The notes below the pieces were generated by a model. That model saw only the letters and a program-made list of their open reading frames with translations. It was not told where the DNA came from and searched no databases. Positions 1 through 8,045 of a stretch of 44,565 bases of DNA are shown here, piece by piece; within the stretch, counting starts at the first letter, position 1, and the number at the start of each line of letters is the position of its first letter. The position numbers and the translations under genes are program-made. Source of the DNA: AcAMD-5 sp044343935 (lineage in GTDB: Bacteria; Actinomycetota; Actinomycetes; S36-B12; UBA5976); assembly GCA_044343935.1 (NCBI GenBank), contig JBIJDU010000012.1, positions 1 to 44,565 of the forward strand. Reading direction: 5' to 3'.

Positions 1-490
1 CTAATGGTGTCATACCTAACGATATAGTCCGCTCAATTAGCGAAACAAGCGCTTCCTGTTCTAGTGCAGCAACAATAAGCAGCACCATGTCGGCACCTGC
101 TGCACGAGCCTCCCAGAGTTGATAGCCCGTAACAATAAAGTCTTTACGCAACACAGGTATATCCACACTTGCCCTTACCGCCTTTAGATCATCAATAGAA
201 CCACCGAATTTTCGCTGCTCGGTTAAAACTGAAATGCAATGCGCACCGCCCGCCTGATACTCCGCGGCCAAGGCGGCTGGATCAGCGATTGCAGCTAAAT
301 CCCCGCGACTCGGGCTCTTTCGTTTTACTTCAGCAATCACCGCAACGTCTTCACCAGCTAACACTGGCTTTGGATCTAACGCAGGCACCTGCTTGCGGGC
401 ACGTTCTTGTAGTTCTTCAATAGAAACCTCAAGTTTGCGTGCTGCAACATCTTGCAGCACTCCCTCGATGATTTCGCTAAGAACGCTCAT
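1..490 (-). CDS. trpC: Indole-3-glycerol phosphate synthase, 5' part (runs off window)
   Basis: Cytoplasmic TIM-barrel enzyme of tryptophan synthesis that closes CdRP to indole-3-glycerol phosphate. The visible part begins MSVLSEIIEGVLQDVAARK and covers 163 codons; the remainder lies beyond base 1. Family landmarks are AEVKRKSPSRG (catalytic Glu and Lys), ISVLTEQRKFGGS, and RKDFI with the second catalytic Lys, followed by EARAAGADMVLLI. The ATG at 490-488 overlaps the TGA of the upstream HGxxPAAW gene as ATGA, which suggests translational coupling. It is the last visible gene of a hisI-trpE-TIGR02234-HGxxPAAW-trpC run. The reading frame is open to the window edge and shows no damage. Confidence 0.96.
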   Translation of the reverse strand, partial: MSVLSEIIEGVLQDVAARKLEVSIEELQERARKQVPALDPKPVLAGEDVAVIAEVKRKSPSRGDLAAIADPAALAAEYQAGGAHCISVLTEQRKFGGSIDDLKAVRASVDIPVLRKDFIVTGYQLWEARAAGADMVLLIVAALEQEALVSLIERTISLGMTPL

Positions 491-702
491 GGTCGGGGCT
501 TCTGTCCGTATCCAAGTTGATGTAAAACATAACTTACGATAGATCCAACCACAGCAACGACAATGCCGATCTGCCAAAGTGCAGCATTCGCAATAAAAAT
601 ACCAAGTGCAATCAAGGCCGAGCCAATAATCACAGTTACTGTTAACACCCACGCGGCCAAAGTTTGGCCGTGTTCATTATTTCGGTTTGTTTGGGAATTC
701 AT
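487..702 (-). CDS. HGxxPAAW-family small membrane protein
   Basis: A 71-aa protein with an HGQTLAAW motif at residues 11-18, followed by two hydrophobic segments (about 19-40 and 44-65) and a short basic tail. This matches the actinobacterial HGxxPAAW family, whose genes typically lie between the trpE-associated membrane gene and trpC. Its molecular function is not known. I chose the ATG at 702 because GTAGGAG lies about 11 nt upstream; an in-frame start further upstream (810) would add a non-family N-terminus and run into the preceding gene. The stop overlaps the trpC start as ATGA. The position suggests a role in, or simple linkage with, tryptophan synthesis. Confidence 0.85.
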   Translation of the reverse strand: MNSQTNRNNEHGQTLAAWVLTVTVIIGSALIALGIFIANAALWQIGIVVAVVGSIVSYVLHQLGYGQKPRP

Positions 703-775
703 TTCGGTGTTGGCTCCTACTCTTCTTTGGCAGATTATGACCGTTAGAGCTTGTAAATAAATCAGCGGGGTCAGG

Positions 776-1279
776 TTAGACCGTGTCGTCTTTGCCCTCA
801 TCTTGGGCACGCCAGGTATCGCGATCAGACTTCAATCTTGGTCGCTGGGCTTTGTCTGCTGAATAAGTTTTAATTGAACCCAGATAAAGCAATGCTGAAA
901 TCGTTGAAATCAAAATCAACAAATAAGCGGTGAGACCAAAGTCAATTCGTGCAATCTCGCCTGTCAGCGAAATTTGATCCGCTACTCGCTGCTCCGGCGA
1001 AATCACGAGACTTATGGTGAGAAAACTCAGATAGCCAAGCACGGCAGCAGCTACGGCACTCAAGGCCTTACGGAGCAATCCCCCCGTAAGCCAAATCACC
1101 GCTGAAGCAACCAGTGCAACTAACGCCAACTGGCCAATTATTGGGTTGGCTTCCTTGAACAATATCTCTTCAGTTCTCTCTCCCAGATCAGCTGCAACAA
1201 CTACAGCAGTTAATGCCAAGTTATTAGTTATCAACCAAATTAGAACAACACCCAGTGCCGCGCTCGCCTGTGATCTCAT
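776..1279 (-). CDS. Trp-operon-associated integral membrane protein (TIGR02234 family)
   Basis: A 167-aa protein with four hydrophobic stretches, at about residues 5-29, 48-67, 72-93 and 113-133, then a polar tail ending DTWRAQDEGKDDTV. The D-x-W-x-A-x-DEG-x-D tail is characteristic of TIGR02234, a family found almost only in actinobacterial trp operons between trpE and trpC. No biochemical activity is established. Its ATG at 1279-1277 overlaps the trpE TGA (ATGA), so it is probably co-translated with trpE. A 73-bp gap separates it from the next gene, in which I see no clear promoter or terminator. Confidence 0.88.
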   Translation of the reverse strand: MRSQASAALGVVLIWLITNNLALTAVVVAADLGERTEEILFKEANPIIGQLALVALVASAVIWLTGGLLRKALSAVAAAVLGYLSFLTISLVISPEQRVADQISLTGEIARIDFGLTAYLLILISTISALLYLGSIKTYSADKAQRPRLKSDRDTWRAQDEGKDDTV

Positions 1280-2805
1280 ATCGATCGACCCCCCTCCGCC
1301 AGTGCAATCGCATTTAGCACTGCCTTTACTTTATTTTTACACTCTTGATTCTCGGCTGCCGGATCTGAATCAGCGACTATTCCAGCGCCAGCTTGAGCAG
1401 TTGCGATGACGCCATCAATTACGACAGTACGGATCGTGATTGCCATATCTAAATTTCCGGCGAAATCAATGTAGCCCACGCAGCCAGCATAAAATCCTCG
1501 TGGCCCCTGCTCCAGCTCGTCTATTAATTGCATTGCTCGCGGCTTTGGCGCACCAGACAACGTTCCCGCTGGAAATGTGCCAATCAACGCATCAAATGCG
1601 GTTTTACTTTTTGCTAAAACTGAGGTGACGGTGGAAACAATATGCATAACATGACTGTATCGCTCAATTTTCATGAATTCCGTGACAGCGACGGATCCTG
1701 GTTCCGATACTTTGCCCAGATCATTGCGGCCAAGATCAACCAACATCAAGTGCTCTGCTCTTTCTTTTGCATCATTTAACAGATCTAATTCATACGCTAA
1801 ATCCTGCGCTGATGATTTGCCTCGTGGTCGAGTTCCGGCAATTGGATGCAACATGCACTCCCCGTCGGTAACTTTCAACAAAGCCTCGGGGCTTGCACCA
1901 ACGATCTGAATTCCAGCGGCAGATCCAATTGGCAAATTAAAGTGATACATATAGGGGCTGGGATTGGTAGCGCGCAAAGTTCGGTAAATATCTAATGAAG
2001 AAGCTGAAACCTTTGTTCTAAACTGACGTGAAAGGACTATTTGAAATGCATCTCCTGCAAAAATATATTCCTTAGCTTTTTTGGCAGCTGCCTCAAACTC
2101 TTCATCTGAGTCTATTGTTTCAATCGTTATCTGCCTTGGTTCAATTGCAATGGGGCTAAGTCCACTTGGTCGAGCAAGATCGCGCTGCATCTGATCAAGC
2201 CGATTCAAACAATCTTGATATGCATCAACAACTCGTTCAGCTGAGTTATCAAAATTAACAGCGTTTGCAATAAGCCAGATAGATCCGGTGTGATGATCTA
2301 CCGCAGCCATATCAGTTGTTAGTAACAAAACTGCTTCCGGTAACTCACTTACACGCTTAGATTCAGCAACTGAAGACTCCACCCGACGAACAAAGTCATA
2401 TCCAAATGCGCCAACTAATCCTCCGGTTAACGGTGGCAGATCTGGAAATCGTTTAGTAGTGAGTGCAGCAAGCGCTATTTTGATCGCGGTGACTGGTTCG
2501 TGATGATCAACTAAACCAACTGGAACGCGACCCTGCCAATGTGCACCGGTGCTGTCGACAGTCAAATGGGCAGCGCTGCGAACCCCAATGAATGACCATC
2601 GTGACCACGATTTGTCATTCTCAGCCGACTCGAGTAAAAAAGTTCCAGGCTGGTTTCTGGTTAATTTTTGATAGAGCGAAATCGGAGTACTGTCATCAGC
2701 AAGTAGTTGTCTCGTTACTGGAATTACCCGATGTTCGGTAGCTAACTTTTGAAATTCTGCAAGCGAGAGGGAATTCTCGCCTGAAAATGCATTAATGATT
2801 GGCAT
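1276..2805 (-). CDS. trpE: Anthranilate synthase component I
   Basis: Converts chorismate and ammonia (from a glutaminase subunit) to anthranilate, the first committed step of tryptophan synthesis. At 509 aa it is full length. The N-terminal domain has the LLES motif (in TFLLESAENDKSW) that binds tryptophan, so feedback inhibition is expected. The C-terminal chorismate-binding domain shows IAGTRPRGKS, LVDLGRNDLGKV, PAGTLSGAPKPRAM and YAGCVGYIDFAGNLD. The ATG at 2805 has GAGGTG about 4 nt upstream and overlaps the 3' end of hisI by 14 bp. No trpG is in view; the glutaminase must be encoded elsewhere. No leader peptide or attenuator precedes it, since the gene starts inside hisI. Confidence 0.97.
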   Translation of the reverse strand: MPIINAFSGENSLSLAEFQKLATEHRVIPVTRQLLADDSTPISLYQKLTRNQPGTFLLESAENDKSWSRWSFIGVRSAAHLTVDSTGAHWQGRVPVGLVDHHEPVTAIKIALAALTTKRFPDLPPLTGGLVGAFGYDFVRRVESSVAESKRVSELPEAVLLLTTDMAAVDHHTGSIWLIANAVNFDNSAERVVDAYQDCLNRLDQMQRDLARPSGLSPIAIEPRQITIETIDSDEEFEAAAKKAKEYIFAGDAFQIVLSRQFRTKVSASSLDIYRTLRATNPSPYMYHFNLPIGSAAGIQIVGASPEALLKVTDGECMLHPIAGTRPRGKSSAQDLAYELDLLNDAKERAEHLMLVDLGRNDLGKVSEPGSVAVTEFMKIERYSHVMHIVSTVTSVLAKSKTAFDALIGTFPAGTLSGAPKPRAMQLIDELEQGPRGFYAGCVGYIDFAGNLDMAITIRTVVIDGVIATAQAGAGIVADSDPAAENQECKNKVKAVLNAIALAEGGRSI

Positions 2806-3136
2806 TAGTCACCTCAAAGCAACTGGTGCTTCCGGTGTGACAGGTAGGACCATTAGGTGTTACGGTCAAAAGCAGTGCATCATGGTCACAATCAAAACTA
2901 ACACTTTCAACATTTAAATAATTTCCTGAGGTAGCCCCTTTAACCCAAATCTCATTTCGCCTTCTGGACCAGAAAGTAGCTTTTGCACTCGCAATTGTTT
3001 GGGTCAGAGCCTCATGATTCATGTAAGCCAGCATTAGTACCTGATTGGTCTTTGCGTCCTGCACTATCGCTGGGATCAGACCGCCAGCGTCAAACTTTAA
3101 GGAGGAAATGTCAACCGACAGGGACTGCTGTGTCAT
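2792..3136 (-). CDS. hisI: Phosphoribosyl-AMP cyclohydrolase
   Basis: Opens the adenine ring of PR-AMP in histidine synthesis. It is 114 aa and monofunctional (no HisE pyrophosphatase domain). Landmarks are LMLAYMNHEAL, FWSRRRNEIWVKGATSGN and the metal-binding FDCDHDALLLTV plus GPTCHTGSTSCF, with the conserved Cys ligands. It heads the minus-strand hisI-trpE-trpC run and is divergent from the TIGR03085 gene, with only 50 bp between starts. A GAACAT hexamer six bases before the ATG only partly fits the leaderless -10 pattern seen elsewhere in the window, so its promoter is uncertain. Confidence 0.96.
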   Translation of the reverse strand: MTQQSLSVDISSLKFDAGGLIPAIVQDAKTNQVLMLAYMNHEALTQTIASAKATFWSRRRNEIWVKGATSGNYLNVESVSFDCDHDALLLTVTPNGPTCHTGSTSCFEVTNANH

Positions 3137-3174
3137 GGGTCAATGTTCGCAGATGCGATCTGCCGCCCATCGCG

Positions 3175-3180
3175 TACCCT
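3175..3180 (+). promoter_or_regulatory. Leaderless-type -10 box of the TIGR03085 gene
   Basis: TACCCT lies exactly 6 nt before the ATG at 3187, placing the predicted transcription start at or next to the start codon. No Shine-Dalgarno sequence is present. The same TANNNT-N6-start arrangement recurs at several other genes in this window. Confidence 0.6.
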
Positions 3181-3186
3181 GTCACC

Positions 3187-3831
3187 ATGGCATCAGCACC
3201 TAACTCCCTTAATCGAAGCGAGCGGATCTCGCTGGCACACGCGTTTGCTCAAGCGGGCGAAAAGCAGGCAACGTTATGCGAAGGTTGGAATACCAAGGAT
3301 TTACTGGTTCACTTGATCATCAGAGAGCGTCGTCCCGACGCCGCTGCCGGAATCGTATTTCCCTTCCTAAAATCCTGGCGCGAAAAAGTGGAGCGAGACT
3401 TAGCCAGTCGCAGCTACGACGAACTCATTCAAACTTTCAAGTCTGGCCCAGGAGCATTAAGTCCATTTGCGCTACCAGGTGTTGATAACTTTGCAAATTT
3501 GATCGAATTTGTTATTCATCATGAGGATGTCCGCAGGGCACAACCAAATTGGCAACCACGAGTGGGAATTGAAGAATTGCAACTTGAAATTAAACGGCGT
3601 CTGCCTAAATTCTCACTGCTGGCATTACGTCGCTCACCAGTTGGTGTCGTAATGCTTGATGGTACTGGCCAACAAATCTGGTTAAAGCGTGGCAATACCA
3701 CAGTTGAATTACACGGTGAACCAATTGAGATTCTGCTTTATCTAAGTGGCAGACAACCTCATGCACAGGTGTCTCTCCATGGCAGTCCAGCCGCAATTGC
3801 CACTTTTGAACGAGTCAAATTCGGCTTTTAA
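3187..3831 (+). CDS. TIGR03085 family (DinB-like/maleylpyruvate isomerase-type) protein
   Basis: A 214-aa soluble protein. The N-terminal half resembles the mycothiol-dependent maleylpyruvate isomerase/DinB four-helix fold: a conserved LCEGWNTKDLLVHLIIRERRPDAA region near residues 30-55 and IEFVIHHEDVRRAQP near 105-120, whose His residues are candidate metal ligands. This pattern matches TIGR03085, an actinobacterial family of unknown function often found beside hisI. Start ATG 3187 is supported by the -10 box six bases upstream; an upstream in-frame start would read through hisI. It converges on hisF: the two TAA stops overlap on a shared TTAA. The function could be thiol-linked (mycothiol), but that is inference. 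Confidence 0.85.
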   Translation: MASAPNSLNRSERISLAHAFAQAGEKQATLCEGWNTKDLLVHLIIRERRPDAAAGIVFPFLKSWREKVERDLASRSYDELIQTFKSGPGALSPFALPGVDNFANLIEFVIHHEDVRRAQPNWQPRVGIEELQLEIKRRLPKFSLLALRRSPVGVVMLDGTGQQIWLKRGNTTVELHGEPIEILLYLSGRQPHAQVSLHGSPAAIATFERVKFGF

Positions 3832-4589
3832 ACTCTTACTTGTGTAACCTCAGCTAGCGACCGCTTTACTTCGGCAACAGTTACATCTCCGAAATGAAAC
3901 AAACTTGCGGCAAGTACAGCATCTGCACCGGCTTTTACTGCCGCCGGAAAATCAGCAACTTGGCCAGCCCCACCTGATGCGATTATTGGCACCGTGCTGT
4001 ACTGCTTTACAAGTTGTATCAATTCCAAGTCAAAGCCCGCTTTTGTGCCATCAAAATCAATTGAATTTAATAAAATTTCACCAATTCCTATTTTGGTTGT
4101 GGTCTCCACCCAATCTAATAAATCCAACCCAGTTGAACGCTTTCCGCCATGAGTAGTTAACTCAAATCCAGATTTCGTATCAGTGCTGCGTTTAGTGTCA
4201 ATGCTCAGGACAATAACTTGCGCACCAAATTTGTCACCAATTTCGGTTAATAAACTGGGCTTTCCAATGGCAGAGGTATTAAGCGAAACTTTATCTGCAC
4301 CTGCCCTAAGTAATTTATCAACCTGATCAACTGACGAAATGCCGCCACCAACAGTGAGCGGAATAAACACCTCAGCGGCAGTAGCGGCAACTACATCCAA
4401 AATTATTGCTCGGTTTTCACTGGAAGCCATGATGTCTAGAAATACAAGTTCATCGATTCCTTCATTGTTATAGGTTCGCGCGAGTTCAACTGGATCACCA
4501 GCATCGCGCAAACCGTTAAAATTAATCCCTTTAACAACACGACCGCCTGCGACATCGAGACAGGCAATTACTCGGGTACACAGCGTCAT
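3828..4589 (-). CDS. hisF: Imidazole glycerol phosphate synthase, cyclase subunit
   Basis: Partner of HisH. It cyclises PRFAR with ammonia to IGP and releases AICAR. The product is 253 aa, the normal length, when started at MTLCTRVIACLDV (ATG 4589). Catalytic Asp residues are in IACLDV and VIVLSIDTKR; phosphate-binding glycine loops are LTVGGGISS and IIASGGAGQ. The start is set by a TACCAT -10 hexamer exactly 6 nt upstream; a possible start at 4616 would lie upstream of this promoter. Unlike the other his genes it is a single-gene unit, between the TIGR03085 gene and an F420-type gene on the opposite strand. In many actinobacteria hisF follows priA and impA directly. Confidence 0.97.
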   Translation of the reverse strand: MTLCTRVIACLDVAGGRVVKGINFNGLRDAGDPVELARTYNNEGIDELVFLDIMASSENRAIILDVVAATAAEVFIPLTVGGGISSVDQVDKLLRAGADKVSLNTSAIGKPSLLTEIGDKFGAQVIVLSIDTKRSTDTKSGFELTTHGGKRSTGLDLLDWVETTTKIGIGEILLNSIDFDGTKAGFDLELIQLVKQYSTVPIIASGGAGQVADFPAAVKAGADAVLAASLFHFGDVTVAEVKRSLAEVTQVRV

Positions 4590-4595
4590 CAGGGA

Positions 4596-4601
4596 ATGGT
4601 A
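4596..4601 (-). promoter_or_regulatory. Leaderless-type -10 box of hisF
   Basis: On the minus strand TACCAT lies 6 nt before the hisF ATG (4589). It shares a 58-bp divergent intergenic region with the promoter at 4636-4641. Confidence 0.6.
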
Positions 4602-4635
4602 TCCGTGTTTACCCACCAGTTCAGCAGCCCCGCGC

Positions 4636-4641
4636 TACGCT
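4636..4641 (+). promoter_or_regulatory. Leaderless-type -10 box of the PPOX gene
   Basis: TACGCT lies 6 nt before ATG 4648 and no ribosome binding site is present. The identical hexamer with identical spacing occurs before RNase D at 40912-40917. Confidence 0.6.
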
Positions 4642-4647
4642 GAAGTC

Positions 4648-5034
4648 ATGGATCATAAGCCGCCTGCCAAGTTAGGACCTGGCCGTTACATCGCGTTAAC
4701 TAGTTACGACGCAGATGGCACTTCAAAAACAACCAGGGTCTGGGCCACAACCGTTGGTGGATTGGAATATGTGGTTGCGGATGCAAACTCAGCAAAAGTA
4801 GCTCGAATCAAGGCCAACCCGGAAGTTCGGATTGCAGATTGTGGCCATGATGGCGTCGCAAATGGTCCGATGCTGCGAGCTCGAGCTAGAGTGCTGGGGC
4901 CAGAATTCACCAGAGTCACAATTAATTGGTTGCAACTAACTTACGGCTGGTTATTCCGCACCTTGATGAAGGTCGAGCGTGGCAAAGTTGACAAAAAAGT
5001 GGCTATCGCGATCAAATTAACTAGCAATAACTAA
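4648..5034 (+). CDS. PPOX-class (F420-type) FMN-split-barrel protein
   Basis: A 128-aa split beta-barrel protein like the Rv2061c-type PPOX-class F420-dependent family. Seen: PGRYIALTSYDADGTSKTTRVW near residues 11-32, VVADANSAKVARIKANPEVRIA near 55-75, and GPMLRARARVLGPE, the pattern of a flavin/F420 pocket. The substrate cannot be told from sequence; members of this fold reduce or bind F420, FMN or haem-like ligands. It sits where the histidinol-phosphatase gene (impA/hisN) is found between priA and hisF in some relatives, but on the opposite strand. Its 3' end overlaps the 3' end of priA by 18 bp. Confidence 0.8.
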   Translation: MDHKPPAKLGPGRYIALTSYDADGTSKTTRVWATTVGGLEYVVADANSAKVARIKANPEVRIADCGHDGVANGPMLRARARVLGPEFTRVTINWLQLTYGWLFRTLMKVERGKVDKKVAIAIKLTSNN

Positions 5035-5757
5035 CGCTTCAGCTAATTCAAACTTTTTTGCATATAAGGCTTTACCAACAATCGCGCCTTCAACACCTAG
5101 TGGCACCATCTCCTTGAGTTGAGCCAAATCGTGAAGTCCAGATACTCCGCCAGATGCAATTATGGGTTTATCTGTGGCAGCGCAAACTTGTTTCAATAAC
5201 TCAAAGTTTGGTCCATCTAATGTGCCATCTCGATTCACATCAGTTACCACGTATCTAGCGCAACCTGCGGCATCCAGTCGAGCCAAGACTTCCCAAAGGT
5301 TGCCGCCATCCTTAACCCAACCTCGGGCAGCAAGAGTCTCCCCTCGCACATCAAGTCCAACTGCAATGCGATCTCCATGGTCTGCAATTATTGAGGCGGT
5401 CCAATCGGGATTCTCTAATGCAGCTGTTCCTAAATTAACTCGAGCACAATTTGTGCTAAGCGCCCTATCAAGTGATTCATCATCTCTGATGCCACCTGAC
5501 AATTCAACCTGCAGATCTACTTTTGATATTACTTCTTTTATAAGTTCAAAATTACTCCCGCGACCAAAAGCCGCATCCAGATCAACTAAGTGAATCCATT
5601 CGGCACCAGCTGACTGAAAGTCCAATGCTTGATCAATTGGTGAACCGTAATTAGTTTGCGTTCCCAGCTCGCCCTTAACCAATCTCACTGCTTTACCATC
5701 AGCAATATCGATCGCAGGTAACAATTCGAGTCTTGATTTCACAGCGTCCCCATCCAA
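5017..5757 (-). CDS. priA: Phosphoribosyl isomerase A (HisA-type, probably dual HisA/TrpF)
   Basis: A 246-aa TIM barrel that isomerises ProFAR in histidine synthesis. In actinobacteria PriA usually also isomerises PRA in tryptophan synthesis, because trpF is missing. Seen: LLPAIDIADGKAVRLVKGE with the first catalytic Asp, LVDLDAAFGRGSN, VELSGGIRDDESL, GDRIAVGLDVRG, ARYVVTDVNRDGTLDGPN with the second catalytic Asp, and VEGAIVGKALYA. These match PriA rather than plain HisA. The start at 5757 overlaps hisH by 19 bp. That trp and his genes both lie here fits a shared enzyme, but dual activity is inferred from the family. Confidence 0.93.
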   Translation of the reverse strand: MDGDAVKSRLELLPAIDIADGKAVRLVKGELGTQTNYGSPIDQALDFQSAGAEWIHLVDLDAAFGRGSNFELIKEVISKVDLQVELSGGIRDDESLDRALSTNCARVNLGTAALENPDWTASIIADHGDRIAVGLDVRGETLAARGWVKDGGNLWEVLARLDAAGCARYVVTDVNRDGTLDGPNFELLKQVCAATDKPIIASGGVSGLHDLAQLKEMVPLGVEGAIVGKALYAKKFELAEALVIAS

Positions 5758-6371
5758 TTTCGTAAAAGTTCAATGCCGGCATCGCCGGATTTCTCCGGAT
5801 GAAACTGAACTGCTGATAGCGGGCCATTTTCAACTGCTGAAACGAACCTACTTTCATACGCGGTGTAACTAACTAATGGCGGAACTAAGGTGGAGTTTTC
5901 AACGAGTGGAAATTCTGTTACCGCATAACTATGAACAAAATAGAAATACTCATCGGATATGCCATTGAATAAAACACTTTGCTTAGGTGAAGAAACCGAA
6001 TTCCAACCCATATGCGGAGTCACCTTGGCTGTAAGCCTTTCCACTTTTCCTGGCCATTGACCCAACCCATTAGATTCGCTACCACCTTCCACGCCAGTTT
6101 CAAACATCATCTGCATACCTACGCAAATACCAAAAACTGGTCGATTTGCAATCAAACGTTGGTCAATAATTCGATCTGCACCTAAATCGACAACGGCTCG
6201 CACGCAATGCTCAAACGCACCAACTCCTGGCACTACTAAACCAGCAGCCGACAGGCATAAGGTTAAGTCATTACTAACTACGACAGTTGCACCAGCTTTG
6301 ACTAAAGCTTGCTCAGCCGACCGAATATTTCCAGAACCATAATCCAGAATGGTAACTTCTGGTTTGGTCAC
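5739..6371 (-). CDS. hisH: Imidazole glycerol phosphate synthase, glutamine amidotransferase subunit
   Basis: Class I glutamine amidotransferase, 210 aa, that feeds ammonia to HisF. Seen: TILDYGSGNIRSAEQAL at the N-terminus, the nucleophile elbow GICVGMQMMF with the catalytic Cys, HMGWNSV, YFVHSYAV, and VQFHPEKSGDAG with the catalytic His and Glu. It starts with GTG at 6371, which overlaps the hisB TGA as GTGA. It lies in hisD-C-B-H-priA, while its partner HisF is transcribed separately about 1.1 kb away. Confidence 0.96.
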   Translation of the reverse strand: MTKPEVTILDYGSGNIRSAEQALVKAGATVVVSNDLTLCLSAAGLVVPGVGAFEHCVRAVVDLGADRIIDQRLIANRPVFGICVGMQMMFETGVEGGSESNGLGQWPGKVERLTAKVTPHMGWNSVSSPKQSVLFNGISDEYFYFVHSYAVTEFPLVENSTLVPPLVSYTAYESRFVSAVENGPLSAVQFHPEKSGDAGIELLRNWMGTL

Positions 6372-6955
6372 AAACTGCCTTTAGTCGAAGGCACTCCGAT
6401 AGTTCGATTATCTATTGAAGCTGCATCTCTTAGCGCACGACCAAACCCTTTACACTGCGCTTCAATGATATGATGGCTATTCCTACCGCTTAACATTTTT
6501 ATATGTAAGCAAATTTTTGCTTCTGCTGTAATTGATTCAAAAACATGCTTGGTCATGGTTGTGTCGTAATCACCAATAAGTTCCACTAACTGTGGTTCTT
6601 CATGAACGCAATAAGGGCGACCACTGAGATCAACAACTACCTGGGCGAGGGCTTCATCCAACGGAATCAATGCGTTCCCAAACCGGCGAATACCTACTTT
6701 GTCTCCTAAAGATTCTCGAAGCGCTTGGCCAAAAGCGATTGCAGTATCTTCAACTGAATGGTGAGAATCAACATGGGTATCACCAATCGTTCGTACGGTT
6801 AGATCAAGAGCTCCGTGTTTTGCTATTTGCTCTAGCATATGATCAAAGAAACCAACTCCGGTTGAGATTTCCGACTTCCCAGTGCCATCCAAATTCAGCT
6901 CTAATTCAACTTTAGTCTCTTTGGTGGCACGTACTACTTTTGCACTTCGGCTCAT
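6368..6955 (-). CDS. hisB: Imidazoleglycerol-phosphate dehydratase
   Basis: Mn-dependent dehydratase of histidine synthesis, 195 aa and monofunctional (no N-terminal histidinol-phosphatase domain). Metal-binding repeats are visible as FFDHMLEQIAKHG, DSHHSVEDTAIAFGQAL and NSHHIIEAQCKGFGRAL. AGGGGAG precedes the ATG at 6955 and itself contains the hisC stop codon. Because HisB lacks the phosphatase half, a separate histidinol-phosphatase must exist elsewhere. Confidence 0.97.
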   Translation of the reverse strand: MSRSAKVVRATKETKVELELNLDGTGKSEISTGVGFFDHMLEQIAKHGALDLTVRTIGDTHVDSHHSVEDTAIAFGQALRESLGDKVGIRRFGNALIPLDEALAQVVVDLSGRPYCVHEEPQLVELIGDYDTTMTKHVFESITAEAKICLHIKMLSGRNSHHIIEAQCKGFGRALRDAASIDNRTIGVPSTKGSL

Positions 6956-6963
6956 TCGCTCCC

Positions 6964-8043
6964 CTATTCGGACTTGGAATCTTTCAATTCAGCCATCGCG
7001 GCTAAAAAAGCAGAATTCTCGGTCGATGTTCCACAAGTTACCCGAAGCCATCCTGGAATACCAACATCACGCACCAAAATTCCTTTATTTAACAAATATT
7101 CCCAGACTTCAACCTGATTTCTAAACTTGCCAAAAAGAATAAAATTGGCATGAGAATCTACTGCCTTAAATCCCATCTCCAACAGGACAGCCGTCATCTG
7201 GTTACGTTCTTCGATGAGTTGTTCAACTTTTAGGTGGAGAGATTTGGCAGTGGCTAACGCTGAAATAGCTGCTTGTTGGGTCAAACTTGATAAATGGTAG
7301 GGCAATCGAACTAACTGCAGCGCCGCGATGAGTTCAGTTGACCCCACCACATAACCAAGTCGAACGCCAGCAAAACCGAATGCTTTACTCATAGTTCGCA
7401 CCACGGCTAAGCGAGGACATTCTTGGATTAACGTCACAGCCGAAGGCGAATCCGAAAACTCTGCATATGCTTCATCGACAATCACCATGGCAGAAGTTGA
7501 ATCATGTAGCTGCTTAATGATTTCTAAACTAGTGATATTGCCAGTGGGGTTATTAGGAGTGCAGACCAGAATCACATTTACCTGGGTTTCAACACCACTC
7601 AGCTCCACGTTAGATATCTCAAAGTCTTGATCACGATGAATTGACATCCAACTAGTGTTAGTCAACTGTGAAATAATTGGATGCATTGAATACGAAGGTT
7701 CAAATCCAACTGCGACACGGCCTGGTCCACCAAAGAGTTGGAACAGCTGCATTAACACTTCATTGCTGCCATTTGCCGGCCAAACCTGCTCTGGTGAAAT
7801 CGAGACTCCGGTTGCATCGCTCAAATATTGCGCCAATTTTTCTCTCAACTTAATTGCATCGCGATCTGGATAGCGATTGGCGTTCGCCATTACGATTTCC
7901 AATTCGCTTGCTACATCTGCGGCAAACTTTCCGTCATGCTCAAATGGATTTTCATTAGTGTTAAGTTTGATGGGAACATCCAACTGAGGAGCACCATAGG
8001 CACTCTTTCCAACTAAATCAGGCCGGATTGGCAAACTGGACAT
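6964..8043 (-). CDS. hisC: Histidinol-phosphate aminotransferase
   Basis: PLP enzyme, fold type I, 359 aa. Seen: KLNTNENPFEH, RYPDRDAIKLREKLA, the cofactor contact PANGSNEVL, CTPNNPTGN, VIVDEAYAEF with the PLP Asp and Tyr, the Schiff-base Lys in TMSKAFGFAGVRLGY, and the C-terminal GWLRVTCGT with the substrate Arg. The ATG at 8043 lies 2 nt after the hisD stop, consistent with coupled translation. Specificity for histidinol phosphate over phenylalanine-type substrates is inferred from its place in the his operon. Confidence 0.95.
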   Translation of the reverse strand: MSSLPIRPDLVGKSAYGAPQLDVPIKLNTNENPFEHDGKFAADVASELEIVMANANRYPDRDAIKLREKLAQYLSDATGVSISPEQVWPANGSNEVLMQLFQLFGGPGRVAVGFEPSYSMHPIISQLTNTSWMSIHRDQDFEISNVELSGVETQVNVILVCTPNNPTGNITSLEIIKQLHDSTSAMVIVDEAYAEFSDSPSAVTLIQECPRLAVVRTMSKAFGFAGVRLGYVVGSTELIAALQLVRLPYHLSSLTQQAAISALATAKSLHLKVEQLIEERNQMTAVLLEMGFKAVDSHANFILFGKFRNQVEVWEYLLNKGILVRDVGIPGWLRVTCGTSTENSAFLAAMAELKDSKSE

Positions 8044-8045
8044 CG

